Source of the DNA: Bacteroidota bacterium
GTDB taxonomy: Bacteria; Bacteroidota; Ignavibacteria; Tepidaquicellales; Tepidaquicellaceae
Assembly: GCA_018266835.1 (NCBI GenBank)
Contig: JAFDZP010000001.1
Coordinates: 363,667 to 427,666, forward strand
DNA: 64,000 nt
Direction of reading: 5' to 3'
The notes beneath the pieces are model-generated. The model ran no database searches and was not told the origin of the DNA. It saw only the letters and a list, made by a program, of their open reading frames with translations. The translations under genes were made by a program, and so were the position numbers. Shown one piece after another: positions 25,869 through 35,086 of the stretch (positions are counted from its first letter, which is position 1; every line of letters starts with the position of its first letter).

Positions 25869-28058
25869 ATGGAAAAGTATTTAAAGATTGTTACATCTTT
25901 ATTTATTCTTGCCTTGTTCACCTGCAATGCTTTCTCTCAGGGATTAAACGCAATTGTAGCTCCGGATAACAGCAATGTATTAGCTGCGGGAGACAATGGT
26001 AAAATTTTACGTTCTAATAATGGCGGTTCAACTTGGTCTAGAACAACAAACGGTACAGTAAATTTCAAATCGGCAGCCTCTTTTGGCAGCAACATCTGGA
26101 TTGGTGGTAATGATGGAAAAGTTTACAAAACAACTTCAGGAAATTCTCCTATAACAGGGTACTTTACAGGCTCTATTAATTCAATTAATGGTGTATGTTT
26201 CGTATCTTCACTTGTCGGTTATGCTTGCGGAGATGCAGGTGTAGTTTATAAAACAACTGACGGAGGTCTTACATGGGCTCCAAAATTCAATGGTTCCGGT
26301 TCAGAAAATCTTTATGGAATCAGTTTTAAAGATGCCAACAATGGTATTATTGTGGGTAATAACGGTGCTGCATATGTAACTGTTAACGGCGGCGATAACT
26401 GGACTGCTATTGCAACAGGTACAGCAAGAAAACTTCTTACTGTAAAATATTTTGCTTCAAACGCATTTATAGGAGGTGAGTGGGGAACACTTTTAAATTA
26501 TACAGGTGTGCCGAATACTTCAGTAATAAAATCAAGAACCAGAAGTGATATAAAATGTATAACCGGCTTAGATAATGCAAATGTTCACTTAGTTGGCGGC
26601 GGCGGTTTCATCAGAAATAATACAGCAAGCAGCGCGGAATTTTTAAATTTTGAGCAAAATCCGATGATGGCAAACTTAGTAGGAATTTCTTTCTCCGACC
26701 TTAATACAGGTTTTGCTGTCAGCAGTTTAACAGACGCAATTATTAAAACATCGAATGCAGGAACTTCATGGGAGCTTACTGCAGGCGCAACAAGAAGCAT
26801 ATCATGGGTTTCTAAACTTTCAGGTTCAGGCGGAATTGGAAACAATCTTTGTTTAAATCCAAACAACAGAGATGAAATGTATGTTGTATACGGAAAGAAT
26901 ATGTACAGAAGCATGAACAGAGGTGAAACCTGGACAAACTTCGGAACAGTAGGAGCAACTTCAGGAACAGTTTCCAATGCTCACTCTTTTTATGTAAGTC
27001 CTCTTGATACAAATATTTTAATGTGCGCTATCGAAGGTTCACCTACAGATAAAGTTGTAAGAAGTACAAACTATGGCGCTACCTGGACAACTATACTGTC
27101 AATAAATTTCAGTAACTATGGTATGCCATTAGAAAACGACCAGAATAACCCTAACCTATGGTACTATGCACCGGATGGCGGCGGTTTCTATAAATCAACA
27201 GATAACGGAGCAACCTTTACTGAAATCAGCGGAGCATATCCGTTCAGAAGCCCTTGCGATATTTTAGTTGCATGGGAAGATTCACAAACAATTTTTATTG
27301 CCGACGGTATTACAAGCGCATCACAGCCTGCAGATATTTTCAAAACAACTAACGGAGGTGTAAACTGGGTAAAAGTTCACACAAATCCGTCAGGCGCAGG
27401 AGCAAGTGAAATTCCATCAATGTGCAATACAGCATTCGATTTGAAACAAGGTTTTGCAACAAACTGGAGCAGTTCAAGCAGATATAAATCAACAAACGGC
27501 GGAAACAACTGGACAGCAATCCAGTCCACTTCATTCAGCGGATGGAATTCAGATTATTGCCGTGAAGATCCTACAATAACACTTTCAGGTAACTACGGAC
27601 AAAATTCTTCATTAACAACTAATGGCGGAACGACATGGACTGAATACCCATTGCCTTCGGGTGGATGCGGCGCCGGTATTATTGTTCCTGAAAGAGGATA
27701 TTTAGTTGCTATGCAATGTTCAGGTTTATTAAAAATGAACGTAACTTACACAGTAATTACAAATGTAAGTGAGCAGACATTATCAGGCATACCTACAAAG
27801 TATGACTTGTATCAGAACTATCCGAATCCTTTCAACCCTTCAACAGAAATCAGATATGATATTCTGAATGCAGGAAATGTAACATTGAAAGTATATGACC
27901 AGGCAGGAAAAGAAGTTAACACACTTGTTAACGGATTGAAATCAGCCGGTTCATACAGCATTAAGTTCGATGCATCTTCGCTTTCTTCAGGTGTTTACTA
28001 TTACACACTTGAAACAGCAGGTAACACTTTCACAAAGAAAATGATATTAGTAAAATAA
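25869..28058 (+). CDS. T9SS-secreted Ycf48/BNR-like beta-propeller protein, tandem paralog 4
   Basis: 729 residues, fourth copy of the same architecture: signal peptide ending ...NAFSQ, mature start GLNAIVAPDNSNVLAAGDNG, Asp-box-like propeller repeats, and a T9SS type A domain (QNYPNPFNPSTEI; end TKKMILVK). Part of its N-terminal half resembles paralog 1 (FLNFEQNPMMANLVGISFSD...NTGFAVSSL), while its C-terminal half resembles paralogs 2 and 3. That mosaic pattern suggests recombination within the array. A strong terminator follows. Confidence 0.85.
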   Translation: MEKYLKIVTSLFILALFTCNAFSQGLNAIVAPDNSNVLAAGDNGKILRSNNGGSTWSRTTNGTVNFKSAASFGSNIWIGGNDGKVYKTTSGNSPITGYFTGSINSINGVCFVSSLVGYACGDAGVVYKTTDGGLTWAPKFNGSGSENLYGISFKDANNGIIVGNNGAAYVTVNGGDNWTAIATGTARKLLTVKYFASNAFIGGEWGTLLNYTGVPNTSVIKSRTRSDIKCITGLDNANVHLVGGGGFIRNNTASSAEFLNFEQNPMMANLVGISFSDLNTGFAVSSLTDAIIKTSNAGTSWELTAGATRSISWVSKLSGSGGIGNNLCLNPNNRDEMYVVYGKNMYRSMNRGETWTNFGTVGATSGTVSNAHSFYVSPLDTNILMCAIEGSPTDKVVRSTNYGATWTTILSINFSNYGMPLENDQNNPNLWYYAPDGGGFYKSTDNGATFTEISGAYPFRSPCDILVAWEDSQTIFIADGITSASQPADIFKTTNGGVNWVKVHTNPSGAGASEIPSMCNTAFDLKQGFATNWSSSSRYKSTNGGNNWTAIQSTSFSGWNSDYCREDPTITLSGNYGQNSSLTTNGGTTWTEYPLPSGGCGAGIIVPERGYLVAMQCSGLLKMNVTYTVITNVSEQTLSGIPTKYDLYQNYPNPFNPSTEIRYDILNAGNVTLKVYDQAGKEVNTLVNGLKSAGSYSIKFDASSLSSGVYYYTLETAGNTFTKKMILVK

Positions 28059-28080
28059 GAAATAAGAACTTATTTTATAA

Positions 28081-28110
28081 AAAAGGCGGCTAAACACCGC
28101 CTTTTTTTTT
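28081..28110 (+). terminator. Intrinsic terminator after tandem paralog 4
   Basis: AAAGGCGG (28082-28089) pairs with CCGCCTTT (28097-28104), followed by a T tract; closes the four-gene array. Confidence 0.85.
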
Positions 28111-28189
28111 GCCCTTAAAATAATTTTAATACAAAAATTTGATACTTAATTTTTGTTTAAATAAAAATTATTTTACGTAATAGAGCTTA

Positions 28190-29293
28190 ATGAAAAAAAT
28201 CCTTATCATAGAAGACGAAGATTTTATCCGCGAGACTGTGCAGGATATTCTGGATGCCGAAGGCTTTGAGACTGATTCTGCCGAGAACGGACAGATTGGA
28301 GTTGAAAAAGCTAAAGGATTTCTTCCGGATTTAATTATCAGCGATATTATGATGCCTGTTCTTGACGGTCATGGAGTAATCCGTGAGCTCAAAAAGGACG
28401 AAACAACCGCACAAATACCATTCATTTTTCTTACAGCAAAATCAGAGTTAAAAGACTTACGCGAAGGCATGGAGCTTGGTGCCGACGATTATTTGAATAA
28501 GCCGTTCACTGCCGATGAACTGATTAATGCTATCCAGGTAAGAATAAATAAAGCTGACCAGACTAAAAAAATAACTGAATCTAAGTTAGATGAACTTCGT
28601 TCTAATATTATATATGCCTTACCGCATGAAATGAAAACAGCATTAGGGGGAATTGCTACGACTGTGGAAGTGTTGATTGATATGGATGAAGCATTCAGCA
28701 AAGAAGAACGTTTTGAAATGTACGGTATGATAAAAGATTCAGCATTGAGATTAGATGCATTGATTAAGAAAAATTTATTATATGCTAATCTTGAAATTAT
28801 AAATTCAGATAAAAATAAAGCCGCTGAATTAAAAAGACATACCACTGATCAAATTAAAAAATCTCTTGAGGAAGTTCTTTCAGATAAAAGCGCAAGATAC
28901 AGACGCGCAGATGATTGGAATTTAATTTGCGGTGAAGATGTTAAAATTAAAATCTCAAAGGATAATCTGTTAAATATTCTCGATGAAGTAATTGATAACG
29001 CCTTCCGTCATTCAAAGACGGGAAATAAAGTTACAATAACTGTGGATAACAATCCCGAGAATACTCATTTAAATATTGTTGTAAGAGATGAAGGAAGAGG
29101 AATATCGGTTGAAAATTTACAGAAGATAGGCGCATTTATGCAGTTTGACAGAAACAGATATGAGCAGCAGGGACTGGGACTCGGATTAATAATTACAAAA
29201 AAATTAACTGAAACACACGACGGAATTTTCGAAATAAAAAGTGAAGAGGGAAAATTTACTGAAGTAAGAATTTCTTTCCTTCTTGATAAATAA
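28190..29293 (+). CDS. Receiver-histidine kinase fusion (hybrid signalling protein)
   Basis: 367-residue cytoplasmic protein with a receiver domain first (about 1-120: acidic D9/E10, phospho-acceptor D52 in SDIMMP, T82, K104 in NKPF). A linker, a HisKA-like dimerisation helix with LPHEMKTAL (H146 as the likely phospho-His), and a HATPase domain follow: N box [13 protein letters not shown]1 DEGRGIS, G2 GLGLGLI. No sensor or membrane region is present, so input must come from a partner kinase phosphorylating D52. No transcription-factor output is adjacent. It lies between the T9SS array and gcvP without obvious functional link. Confidence 0.9.
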   Translation: MKKILIIEDEDFIRETVQDILDAEGFETDSAENGQIGVEKAKGFLPDLIISDIMMPVLDGHGVIRELKKDETTAQIPFIFLTAKSELKDLREGMELGADDYLNKPFTADELINAIQVRINKADQTKKITESKLDELRSNIIYALPHEMKTALGGIATTVEVLIDMDEAFSKEERFEMYGMIKDSALRLDALIKKNLLYANLEIINSDKNKAAELKRHTTDQIKKSLEEVLSDKSARYRRADDWNLICGEDVKIKISKDNLLNILDEVIDNAFRHSKTGNKVTITVDNNPENTHLNIVVRDEGRGISVENLQKIGAFMQFDRNRYEQQGLGLGLIITKKLTETHDGIFEIKSEEGKFTEVRISFLLDK

Positions 29294-29337
29294 TTTTTAC
29301 ACTACAAAAAGCTAAACACATACCATATAATTTACAG

Positions 29338-32223
29338 ATGAAAAATTACACAAAAATTAACGACTTTTCGCAGAGACATATCGGACCAAACGATGATGAA
29401 ATCAACATTATGCTTGAGGCATTGGGCTTAAAATCACTGGACGATTTAATTTACGAAACAATTCCCGATAACATCAGAAAAAAAGAGCCGATGAGATTAG
29501 ATGCTCCGCTTTCTGAATTTGAATTTTTAAAAAAGATAAAAAGCATTGCAGCGAAGAATAAGATTTATAAATCTTATATAGGAATGGGATACCACCCTAC
29601 TATTACTCCCGCTGTAATATTAAGAAATATATTAGAGAATCCGGGTTGGTACACACAGTACACTCCTTACCAGGCAGAGATTTCCCAGGGGAGACTGGAA
29701 GCGCTACTTAATTTCCAGACACTCATAATTGATTTAACGGGACTTCCAATTGCTAATGCATCATTGTTAGACGAAGCAACTGCAGCAGCCGAAGCTATGC
29801 ACTTATTTTATGCAGTAAAGCCTAACACAAAAAAAGATGCAAACAAATTTTTTGTATCTAAGAATTGTTTTCCGCAGACAATAGATGTTATAAAAACCAG
29901 AGCTGAATCCATCGGAATAGAAATTGTCATCGGTGATAAGAGTACCATGGGTGAACTTAACAATGACTTCTTCGGAGCTCTTGTACAATATCCTAATGCA
30001 ACGGGTGAAATTCCTGACTACTCAGAATTTTTTGCAAAATGTAAAGAGCATGGGATTTTAATCGCAGTTGCTGCTGACTTAATGAGTCTTGCCCTACTTA
30101 AACCTCCGGGAGAATTTGGCGCAGATGCAGTGGTAGGCAACAGTCAGAGGTTCGGAGTACCTATGGGATACGGCGGACCGCATGCAGCATTCTTTGCAAC
30201 TAAAGAAGAATTTAAGAGAAGTATACCGGGAAGAATTATCGGAGTAACGGTTGATTCACACGGTGACAAGGCATACAGAATGGCTTTACAGACGCGTGAG
30301 CAGCACATAAGACGTGAAAAGGCAACAAGCAATATCTGTACAGCACAGGTGCTTTTAGCTATCATGGCGAGCATGTATGCAGTTTATCATGGACCTGAAG
30401 GTATATTGGAAATTGCTACTACGATAAATTATAATACTGTTGTATTGAACGATGCTTTAACTTCAATGGGAGTTAAGCAATTAAACAAATCTTTCTTTGA
30501 CACTTTAAGACTTCAGTTAGATTCAAAAGAAGAAGTTGAAAAAGTTAAAGTGAAAGCAGAATCAAAAAATATTAACTTCAGATACTTCGGTGAAAATAAT
30601 GTCGGCATTACTTTAAATGAGCAGACAACAGTCGATGATATAACAGAAATAGTTTCTGTCTTTATTGAAGCATTAGGAAAGAAATCTAAAATTAATACTG
30701 ATCCTATAAAATCTTCAATTCCGGAGAATTTAAGAAGAACAACTGAATTTTTAACTCATCCTGTTTTTAACACATATCACTCAGAAACAGAGATGCTGCG
30801 TTATATGAAGAAGTTAGAGAATAAAGATTTATCTTTGACGGTCTCAATGATTCCGCTGGGTTCATGCACAATGAAGTTGAACGCAACAACTGAAATGATT
30901 GGAGTAACTTATCCTGAATTCGGAGAAATACATCCGTTCGTTCCTATGAATCAGGCAGAAGGATATTTAGAATTAATAAAAGATCTGGAAAAAGATTTGT
31001 GTGAGATAACAGGCTTTGCAGGAATTTCATTGCAGCCGAACTCAGGCGCGCAGGGTGAATATACAGGATTGCTTGTAATAAGAGCGTATCATCACAGCAG
31101 AAATGAGCATCACAGAAACATTTGTTTAATTCCTTCATCTGCGCATGGTACAAATCCCGCAAGCGCAGTTATGGCAGGTATGAAAGTTGTTGTCGTTGCC
31201 TGCGATGCAGAAGGAAAAATTGATTTAAAAGATTTAGAGGCAAAAGCTGAACAGCATAAGGATAACCTTGCAGCATTGATGGTAACATATCCTTCAACGT
31301 TTGGAGTGTTCGACACAAATATAAAAGACGTTTGTAAAATAATTCATGATAACGGCGGACAGGTTTATATGGACGGCGCGAACATGAATGCGCAGGTAGG
31401 GCTTACAAGTCCTGACTTAATTAATGCAGACGTTTGTCATCTGAACTTACATAAAACATTCTGCATTCCGCACGGCGGCGGCGGTCCGGGAATCGGACCT
31501 ATCGGAGTTGCAAAACATCTGGTAGAATTTTTACCGGGACATTGTGTTGTTCCTATGGGAAATAAAAATTCCATTAGCGCAGTATCGGCTGCCCCATGGG
31601 GAAGTGCAAGTATTCTCATTATTTCTTACGCATACATAAAAATGATGGGTGAAAGAGGACTGACGAGAGCAACACAGCTTGCAATCCTGAATGCAAATTA
31701 TATAAAGGCAAGACTTGAAGATGATTACAAAGTATTATATAAAGGTGACAGGGGAATGGTTGCGCATGAGCTGATATTTGACGTTAGGGAATTTAAAAAT
31801 TCGGCAGGTGTTGAAGTAGTTGATATTGCAAAGAGGCTGATGGATTACGGCTTCCACGCTCCGACAGTTTCGTTCCCGATTCCGGGAACATTAATGGTTG
31901 AGCCGACGGAAAGCGAATCTATTAACGAGCTCGACAGATTTATTACTGCAATGAAACACATAAGGCAGGAGATAAAAGAAATTGAAAACGGTATTTACGA
32001 TAAGACTGATAATGTACTGAAGAACGCTCCGCACACTGCATACAGTATAGCAGCGGAGAAGTGGAACCACTCATACAGCAGAGAGAAAGCAGTTTATCCT
32101 GTGGCTTCACTGAGGGACCAGAAATTCTTCCCAAGTGTAGGCAGAGTGAACGATGCGCAGGGCGACAGGAATTTAATATGTGCCTGTCCTCCGACAGAAG
32201 CTTACGCAGAAGAAACTGTTTAG
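29338..32223 (+). CDS. gcvP: Glycine dehydrogenase (aminomethyl-transferring), P protein
   Basis: PLP-dependent P protein of the glycine cleavage system, which decarboxylates glycine and passes the aminomethyl group to lipoyl-H protein. Full-length single-chain form of 961 residues with both halves present. The N-terminus [14 protein letters not shown] and the PLP-lysine motif [15 protein letters not shown] with K706 are diagnostic; the C-terminus ends in the usual RNLICACPP segment. The gcvT and gcvH genes are not in the window, so the system is split in this genome. Confidence 0.97.
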   Translation: MKNYTKINDFSQRHIGPNDDEINIMLEALGLKSLDDLIYETIPDNIRKKEPMRLDAPLSEFEFLKKIKSIAAKNKIYKSYIGMGYHPTITPAVILRNILENPGWYTQYTPYQAEISQGRLEALLNFQTLIIDLTGLPIANASLLDEATAAAEAMHLFYAVKPNTKKDANKFFVSKNCFPQTIDVIKTRAESIGIEIVIGDKSTMGELNNDFFGALVQYPNATGEIPDYSEFFAKCKEHGILIAVAADLMSLALLKPPGEFGADAVVGNSQRFGVPMGYGGPHAAFFATKEEFKRSIPGRIIGVTVDSHGDKAYRMALQTREQHIRREKATSNICTAQVLLAIMASMYAVYHGPEGILEIATTINYNTVVLNDALTSMGVKQLNKSFFDTLRLQLDSKEEVEKVKVKAESKNINFRYFGENNVGITLNEQTTVDDITEIVSVFIEALGKKSKINTDPIKSSIPENLRRTTEFLTHPVFNTYHSETEMLRYMKKLENKDLSLTVSMIPLGSCTMKLNATTEMIGVTYPEFGEIHPFVPMNQAEGYLELIKDLEKDLCEITGFAGISLQPNSGAQGEYTGLLVIRAYHHSRNEHHRNICLIPSSAHGTNPASAVMAGMKVVVVACDAEGKIDLKDLEAKAEQHKDNLAALMVTYPSTFGVFDTNIKDVCKIIHDNGGQVYMDGANMNAQVGLTSPDLINADVCHLNLHKTFCIPHGGGGPGIGPIGVAKHLVEFLPGHCVVPMGNKNSISAVSAAPWGSASILIISYAYIKMMGERGLTRATQLAILNANYIKARLEDDYKVLYKGDRGMVAHELIFDVREFKNSAGVEVVDIAKRLMDYGFHAPTVSFPIPGTLMVEPTESESINELDRFITAMKHIRQEIKEIENGIYDKTDNVLKNAPHTAYSIAAEKWNHSYSREKAVYPVASLRDQKFFPSVGRVNDAQGDRNLICACPPTEAYAEETV

Positions 32224-32256
32224 TTATCAGTTGTCAGTTTATAGTTTTTAGTAAAA
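32221..32256. repeat. Period-7 AGT-phased array at the gcvP stop codon
   Basis: Starting in the TAG stop codon, five 7-mers all begin with AGT: AGTTATC, AGTTGTC, AGTTTAT, AGTTTTT, AGTAAAA. The unit is degenerate but the period is exact. Confidence 0.7.
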
Positions 32257-32284
32257 GAAAGGCGTTCAGTTGAACGCCTTTGCT
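32257..32284 (+). terminator. Terminator hairpin after gcvP
   Basis: Perfect stem AAAGGCGTTCA / TGAACGCCTTT (32258-32281) with a 2-base centre. The downstream T tract is short, so termination strength is uncertain. Confidence 0.65.
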
Positions 32285-32335
32285 GTTATTGCAGTTATAT
32301 AGTGAAATAGTTATAGAAATTTTTTAAATTAAGTT

Positions 32336-32572
32336 ATGGAAAAATATAATTACATTACAGCAGACCCTTTGATTCTTGGAGGTAAACCAATTATAAGAGG
32401 AACGCGCATAAGTGTTGAGCTTATTCTTGAATGGATTTCAAACGGTTCTTCGATAAAAGATATTAATAAATCCTATCCCCATCTTTCAGAAGCCTCAATT
32501 AAGGAAGCTGTGCAGTATGCAACAGAATTTTTAAGAAATGAAATTTTTGTTGAAATAAAGCATGATGCTTGA
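32336..32572 (+). CDS. DUF433 protein (antitoxin-like)
   Basis: 78-residue protein of the DUF433 group: ITADPLILGGKPIIRGTRISVELIL (about 8-32) is the hallmark, followed by a small helical domain (SIKDINKSYPHLSEASIKEAVQYA). DUF433 proteins are usually encoded next to PIN-like DUF5615 proteins and are regarded as antitoxin/DNA-binding partners, as here, where the next gene overlaps by a few bases. No toxicity is proven. Confidence 0.82.
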   Translation: MEKYNYITADPLILGGKPIIRGTRISVELILEWISNGSSIKDINKSYPHLSEASIKEAVQYATEFLRNEIFVEIKHDA

Positions 32573-32961
32573 TGCAATTAAGAGATTGTAAATTTCTTAT
32601 TGACGAAAATCTTCCGTCTGATTTCACACTCTACCTCCGAAATCAGAAGTTAGATGTAAAAGATATTAAAGAGGAAAATTTATTTGGTATTAATGATGTG
32701 GAAGTATTAAAACTTTCCAGAGATGAAAATCGAATTCTTGTAACTCAGGATAAAGATTTCGGTAAAATTGTTTACACAAGTCAGTATAGCTTTACAGGTA
32801 TAATCTATCTTAAACCGGGACATATATCTGGAAAAATACACACAGATACTTTTGAGCATCTTTTAAATTCAGATTTAATTTTTAAATCATCTTTTATAGT
32901 TGTTGCAGAAAACAATAACGGTGATATAAAAATTCGATTAAGAAACGAATTAAAATTTTAA
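32572..32961 (+). CDS. DUF5615 PIN-like protein (toxin-like partner)
   Basis: About 129 residues. The N-terminal CKFLIDENLPSDFTLYLR and the central RILVTQDKDFGKIV carry the conserved acidic residues (D-E-N and D-x-D) of the PIN-like DUF5615 group, likely a metal-dependent RNase fold. The start is taken as ATG 32572, which overlaps the DUF433 stop as TGATG; a TTG three bases upstream is possible. The pair forms a two-gene module of toxin-antitoxin type. The 3' end overlaps the convergent methyltransferase gene by four bases. Confidence 0.8.
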   Translation: MQLRDCKFLIDENLPSDFTLYLRNQKLDVKDIKEENLFGINDVEVLKLSRDENRILVTQDKDFGKIVYTSQYSFTGIIYLKPGHISGKIHTDTFEHLLNSDLIFKSSFIVVAENNNGDIKIRLRNELKF

Positions 32962-33767
32962 CTCTTTAATACACACGTTATCCATTCAGGATTATCAGAG
33001 GTGAACGGCTCTGCACTTCCTGTGCGTTCAATCTGTATATCTTTCATTGTGTATCTCACAGGTAATTTGAACCCTGCAGCAGCTAACAGTTTTAAAAAAT
33101 AATCCGGGTCATAAAAGTTTACAAAGTCCAGTCCTACAGAATCTTTTATTTTTCTGAAGACTTCTGTTCCGAAAATTCTGTTGTCTTCGTCAATCAATTC
33201 GGGTGTAATTCCGAAATCACAAGCAAAAGATGAATTGCTTGGGGCAAAGAATTTAAGAATATTTATAAAGTCTTCCTGTTTAAGATAATAAATTATTCCT
33301 TCCATAATTAAAATTGTCGGCCTGGCATTGTTCCATTCGTTCTCGAATAAATTCTGATGAAGCAACTCTATATTTGTTATATCACATTCAATGAATTTTA
33401 TATTAGGACATATTCCGTTGAGATATTTTTCTTTATCCTTCATTAAGTATTTATCAATATCATATACAGTGCTTGAGGGATAAAGGGAAGCGAGTTCAAC
33501 AGACATGGGAGCGATTCCCGCGGCAAGAATGACTACTTGTCCGTCTTTATTTTGTTCAAGAAAATTAACAGCGCATTTTCTGACGAAAAACTTCCTGTTA
33601 CTTACTGCCTGAAAGTGCATGTAATGCTCTTTTACATCAAAGAGCTGAAGCAATGCATCGGCAGAGCTGAGGTCAAGGCGGTTAAAATAATCTATGGCAT
33701 TTTGTGATTTCCAGATGTCAGGGGAGGTCCAGTTTAGTACAAGCGCAGAAGTATCTGAAATTATCAT
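32958..33767 (-). CDS. Leucine carboxyl methyltransferase-like SAM-dependent methyltransferase
   Basis: 269 residues resembling the LCM family (PF04072 type), class I SAM methyltransferases that act on carboxylates or small molecules. The N-terminus has ALVLNWTSPDIWKSQNA, then KFFVRKCAVNFLEQNKDGQVVILAAGIAP, where VVILAAGIAP is the SAM-binding loop. VYDIDKYLMKDKEKYL supplies the acidic residue after strand 2, and PTILIMEGIIYYL is motif IV-like. The substrate is unknown. The gene is divergent from the CADD-like gene, sharing a 133-bp promoter region, and convergent with the DUF5615 gene. Confidence 0.78.
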   Translation of the reverse strand: MIISDTSALVLNWTSPDIWKSQNAIDYFNRLDLSSADALLQLFDVKEHYMHFQAVSNRKFFVRKCAVNFLEQNKDGQVVILAAGIAPMSVELASLYPSSTVYDIDKYLMKDKEKYLNGICPNIKFIECDITNIELLHQNLFENEWNNARPTILIMEGIIYYLKQEDFINILKFFAPSNSSFACDFGITPELIDEDNRIFGTEVFRKIKDSVGLDFVNFYDPDYFLKLLAAAGFKLPVRYTMKDIQIERTGSAEPFTSDNPEWITCVLKS

Positions 33768-33900
33768 TATTGTGTTTAAATTAAGTCATAAAATTAAGTA
33801 AATTTATGATGTAAAAAAATATATAAGATATAAATTGTAATATTCTTTTTAATAAAAATATTCTAAATTTACCCATTGTAGAAATTAAATCTATTTCAAA

Positions 33901-34590
33901 ATGCTAAACACAGAAAACTTCACTAAAGAACTCAATTCAGTAATCGCAAAAAGCAGTCTGCTTGAACATCCTTTTTATCAGAAATGGAATGAAGGCAAGC
34001 TTACTATAGAAGAATTGAGAGAATATGCAAAACAGTACTATCATTTCGTAAAGCATTTTCCAAGATTTGTCAGCGCAGTGCATTCAAATTGCGATGACAT
34101 CGAAATAAGAAAAACTTTAGTTGAGAATTTAGCAGATGAAGAAGGATTCAAAACAGGAATCGAAAACCATCCTGCATTATGGATTAACTTTGCAGAAGGT
34201 TTAGGTCTATCAGCAGATGAAGTAAGAAATGCAGAGCCTATTGCTGAAGTAAATGAGCTTGTAAAAGGAATGTATGAATTAACAAAATCAGAAGATTACA
34301 TTAAAGGACTTTCAGCATTATATGCTTATGAAATGCAGGTCCCTGAAATTTCAAAAACAAAAATTGCAGGTCTGAAAAATTTCTACGGAGTAGATTCAGA
34401 GAAGGCAATCGAATTCTTTACAGTTCACGAAGAAGCAGATGTGTATCACTCAAAAGATGAATTAGATATTATCTTAAAAAAGACAGATAACTCTGCAAAA
34501 CAATTTCATGCAATTCATGCAGCAGATACTTCATCTAAATTAATGTGGAAATTCTTAGACGGAGTTTATCACAATTACTGTGTTAATTAA
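33901..34590 (+). CDS. CADD-like diiron protein, probable self-sacrificing p-aminobenzoate synthase
   Basis: 229-residue all-helical heme-oxygenase-fold protein, strongly resembling Chlamydia CADD, which makes p-aminobenzoate for folate from one of its own tyrosines. Residues corresponding to the CADD metal site and reactive residues are present in order: E81, H90, E144, H176, D180, H183 (motif HEEADVYH), Lys154 (CADD Lys152), and Tyr26 in EHPFYQKW (CADD Tyr27, the sacrificial residue). Family assignment is from sequence pattern; activity is inference. TenA/PqqC relatives are the alternative, but the HEEAD-xx-H block and EHPFYQKW favour CADD. A terminator follows. Confidence 0.82.
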   Translation: MLNTENFTKELNSVIAKSSLLEHPFYQKWNEGKLTIEELREYAKQYYHFVKHFPRFVSAVHSNCDDIEIRKTLVENLADEEGFKTGIENHPALWINFAEGLGLSADEVRNAEPIAEVNELVKGMYELTKSEDYIKGLSALYAYEMQVPEISKTKIAGLKNFYGVDSEKAIEFFTVHEEADVYHSKDELDIILKKTDNSAKQFHAIHAADTSSKLMWKFLDGVYHNYCVN

Positions 34591-34615
34591 TTAAATTTTA
34601 TATTTAAAAAATTTG

Positions 34616-34648
34616 AAAGGGTTTGAAGAAGTTCAAACCCTTTTTTTA
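34616..34648 (+). terminator. Intrinsic terminator after the CADD-like gene
   Basis: AAAGGGTTTGAA (34616-34627) pairs with TTCAAACCCTTT (34632-34643) around a 4-base loop, then T residues. Confidence 0.9.
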
Positions 34649-34662
34649 TAAAATGAACTGAT

Positions 34663-35076
34663 ATGACTACTGAAGACGTATTGAATAATTATAAAAAAAT
34701 TGCCGTGCTTGGCTTTTCGCAAAATCCTGTAAGACCAAGCAATCATATTACAATTTATCTTCAGAAGGTTGGATACACTGTTTACGGTGTGAATCCCGGA
34801 CTTGCCGGAAGGGAAGTTGACGGCATAAAATGTTACGGCTCACTTTCCGAAATAAAAGATGAAGTTGATATTGTGAATGTATTCCGGAATGCAAGATACC
34901 TTCCGGAAATTATTGACGAAGTTTTATCATTGCCATATAAACCAAAAGTTATATGGACGCAGCTTGAAGTTGTGAACGCTGATGCTAAAGCAAGAGCTAT
35001 TGCAGCAGGAATAGACTATGTGGAAGATAAATGCATCTATGTAGAACATAAATTAAACCCTAACGTTAAAAAGTGA
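34663..35076 (+). CDS. CoA-binding domain protein (YccU-like)
   Basis: 137-residue Rossmann-fold protein of the CoA_binding_2 group. The motif KKIAVLGFSQNPVRPSNHITIYLQ and VGYTVYGVNPG match the family's nucleotide-binding start, and CIYVEHK closes it. Members bind CoA or similar nucleotides; cellular role is unclear. It heads a plus-strand run with very short spacers (10, 6, 9 and 24 bp) up to 40060, suggesting one transcript. Confidence 0.85.
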   Translation: MTTEDVLNNYKKIAVLGFSQNPVRPSNHITIYLQKVGYTVYGVNPGLAGREVDGIKCYGSLSEIKDEVDIVNVFRNARYLPEIIDEVLSLPYKPKVIWTQLEVVNADAKARAIAAGIDYVEDKCIYVEHKLNPNVKK

Positions 35077-35086
35077 TTTTTATTTT

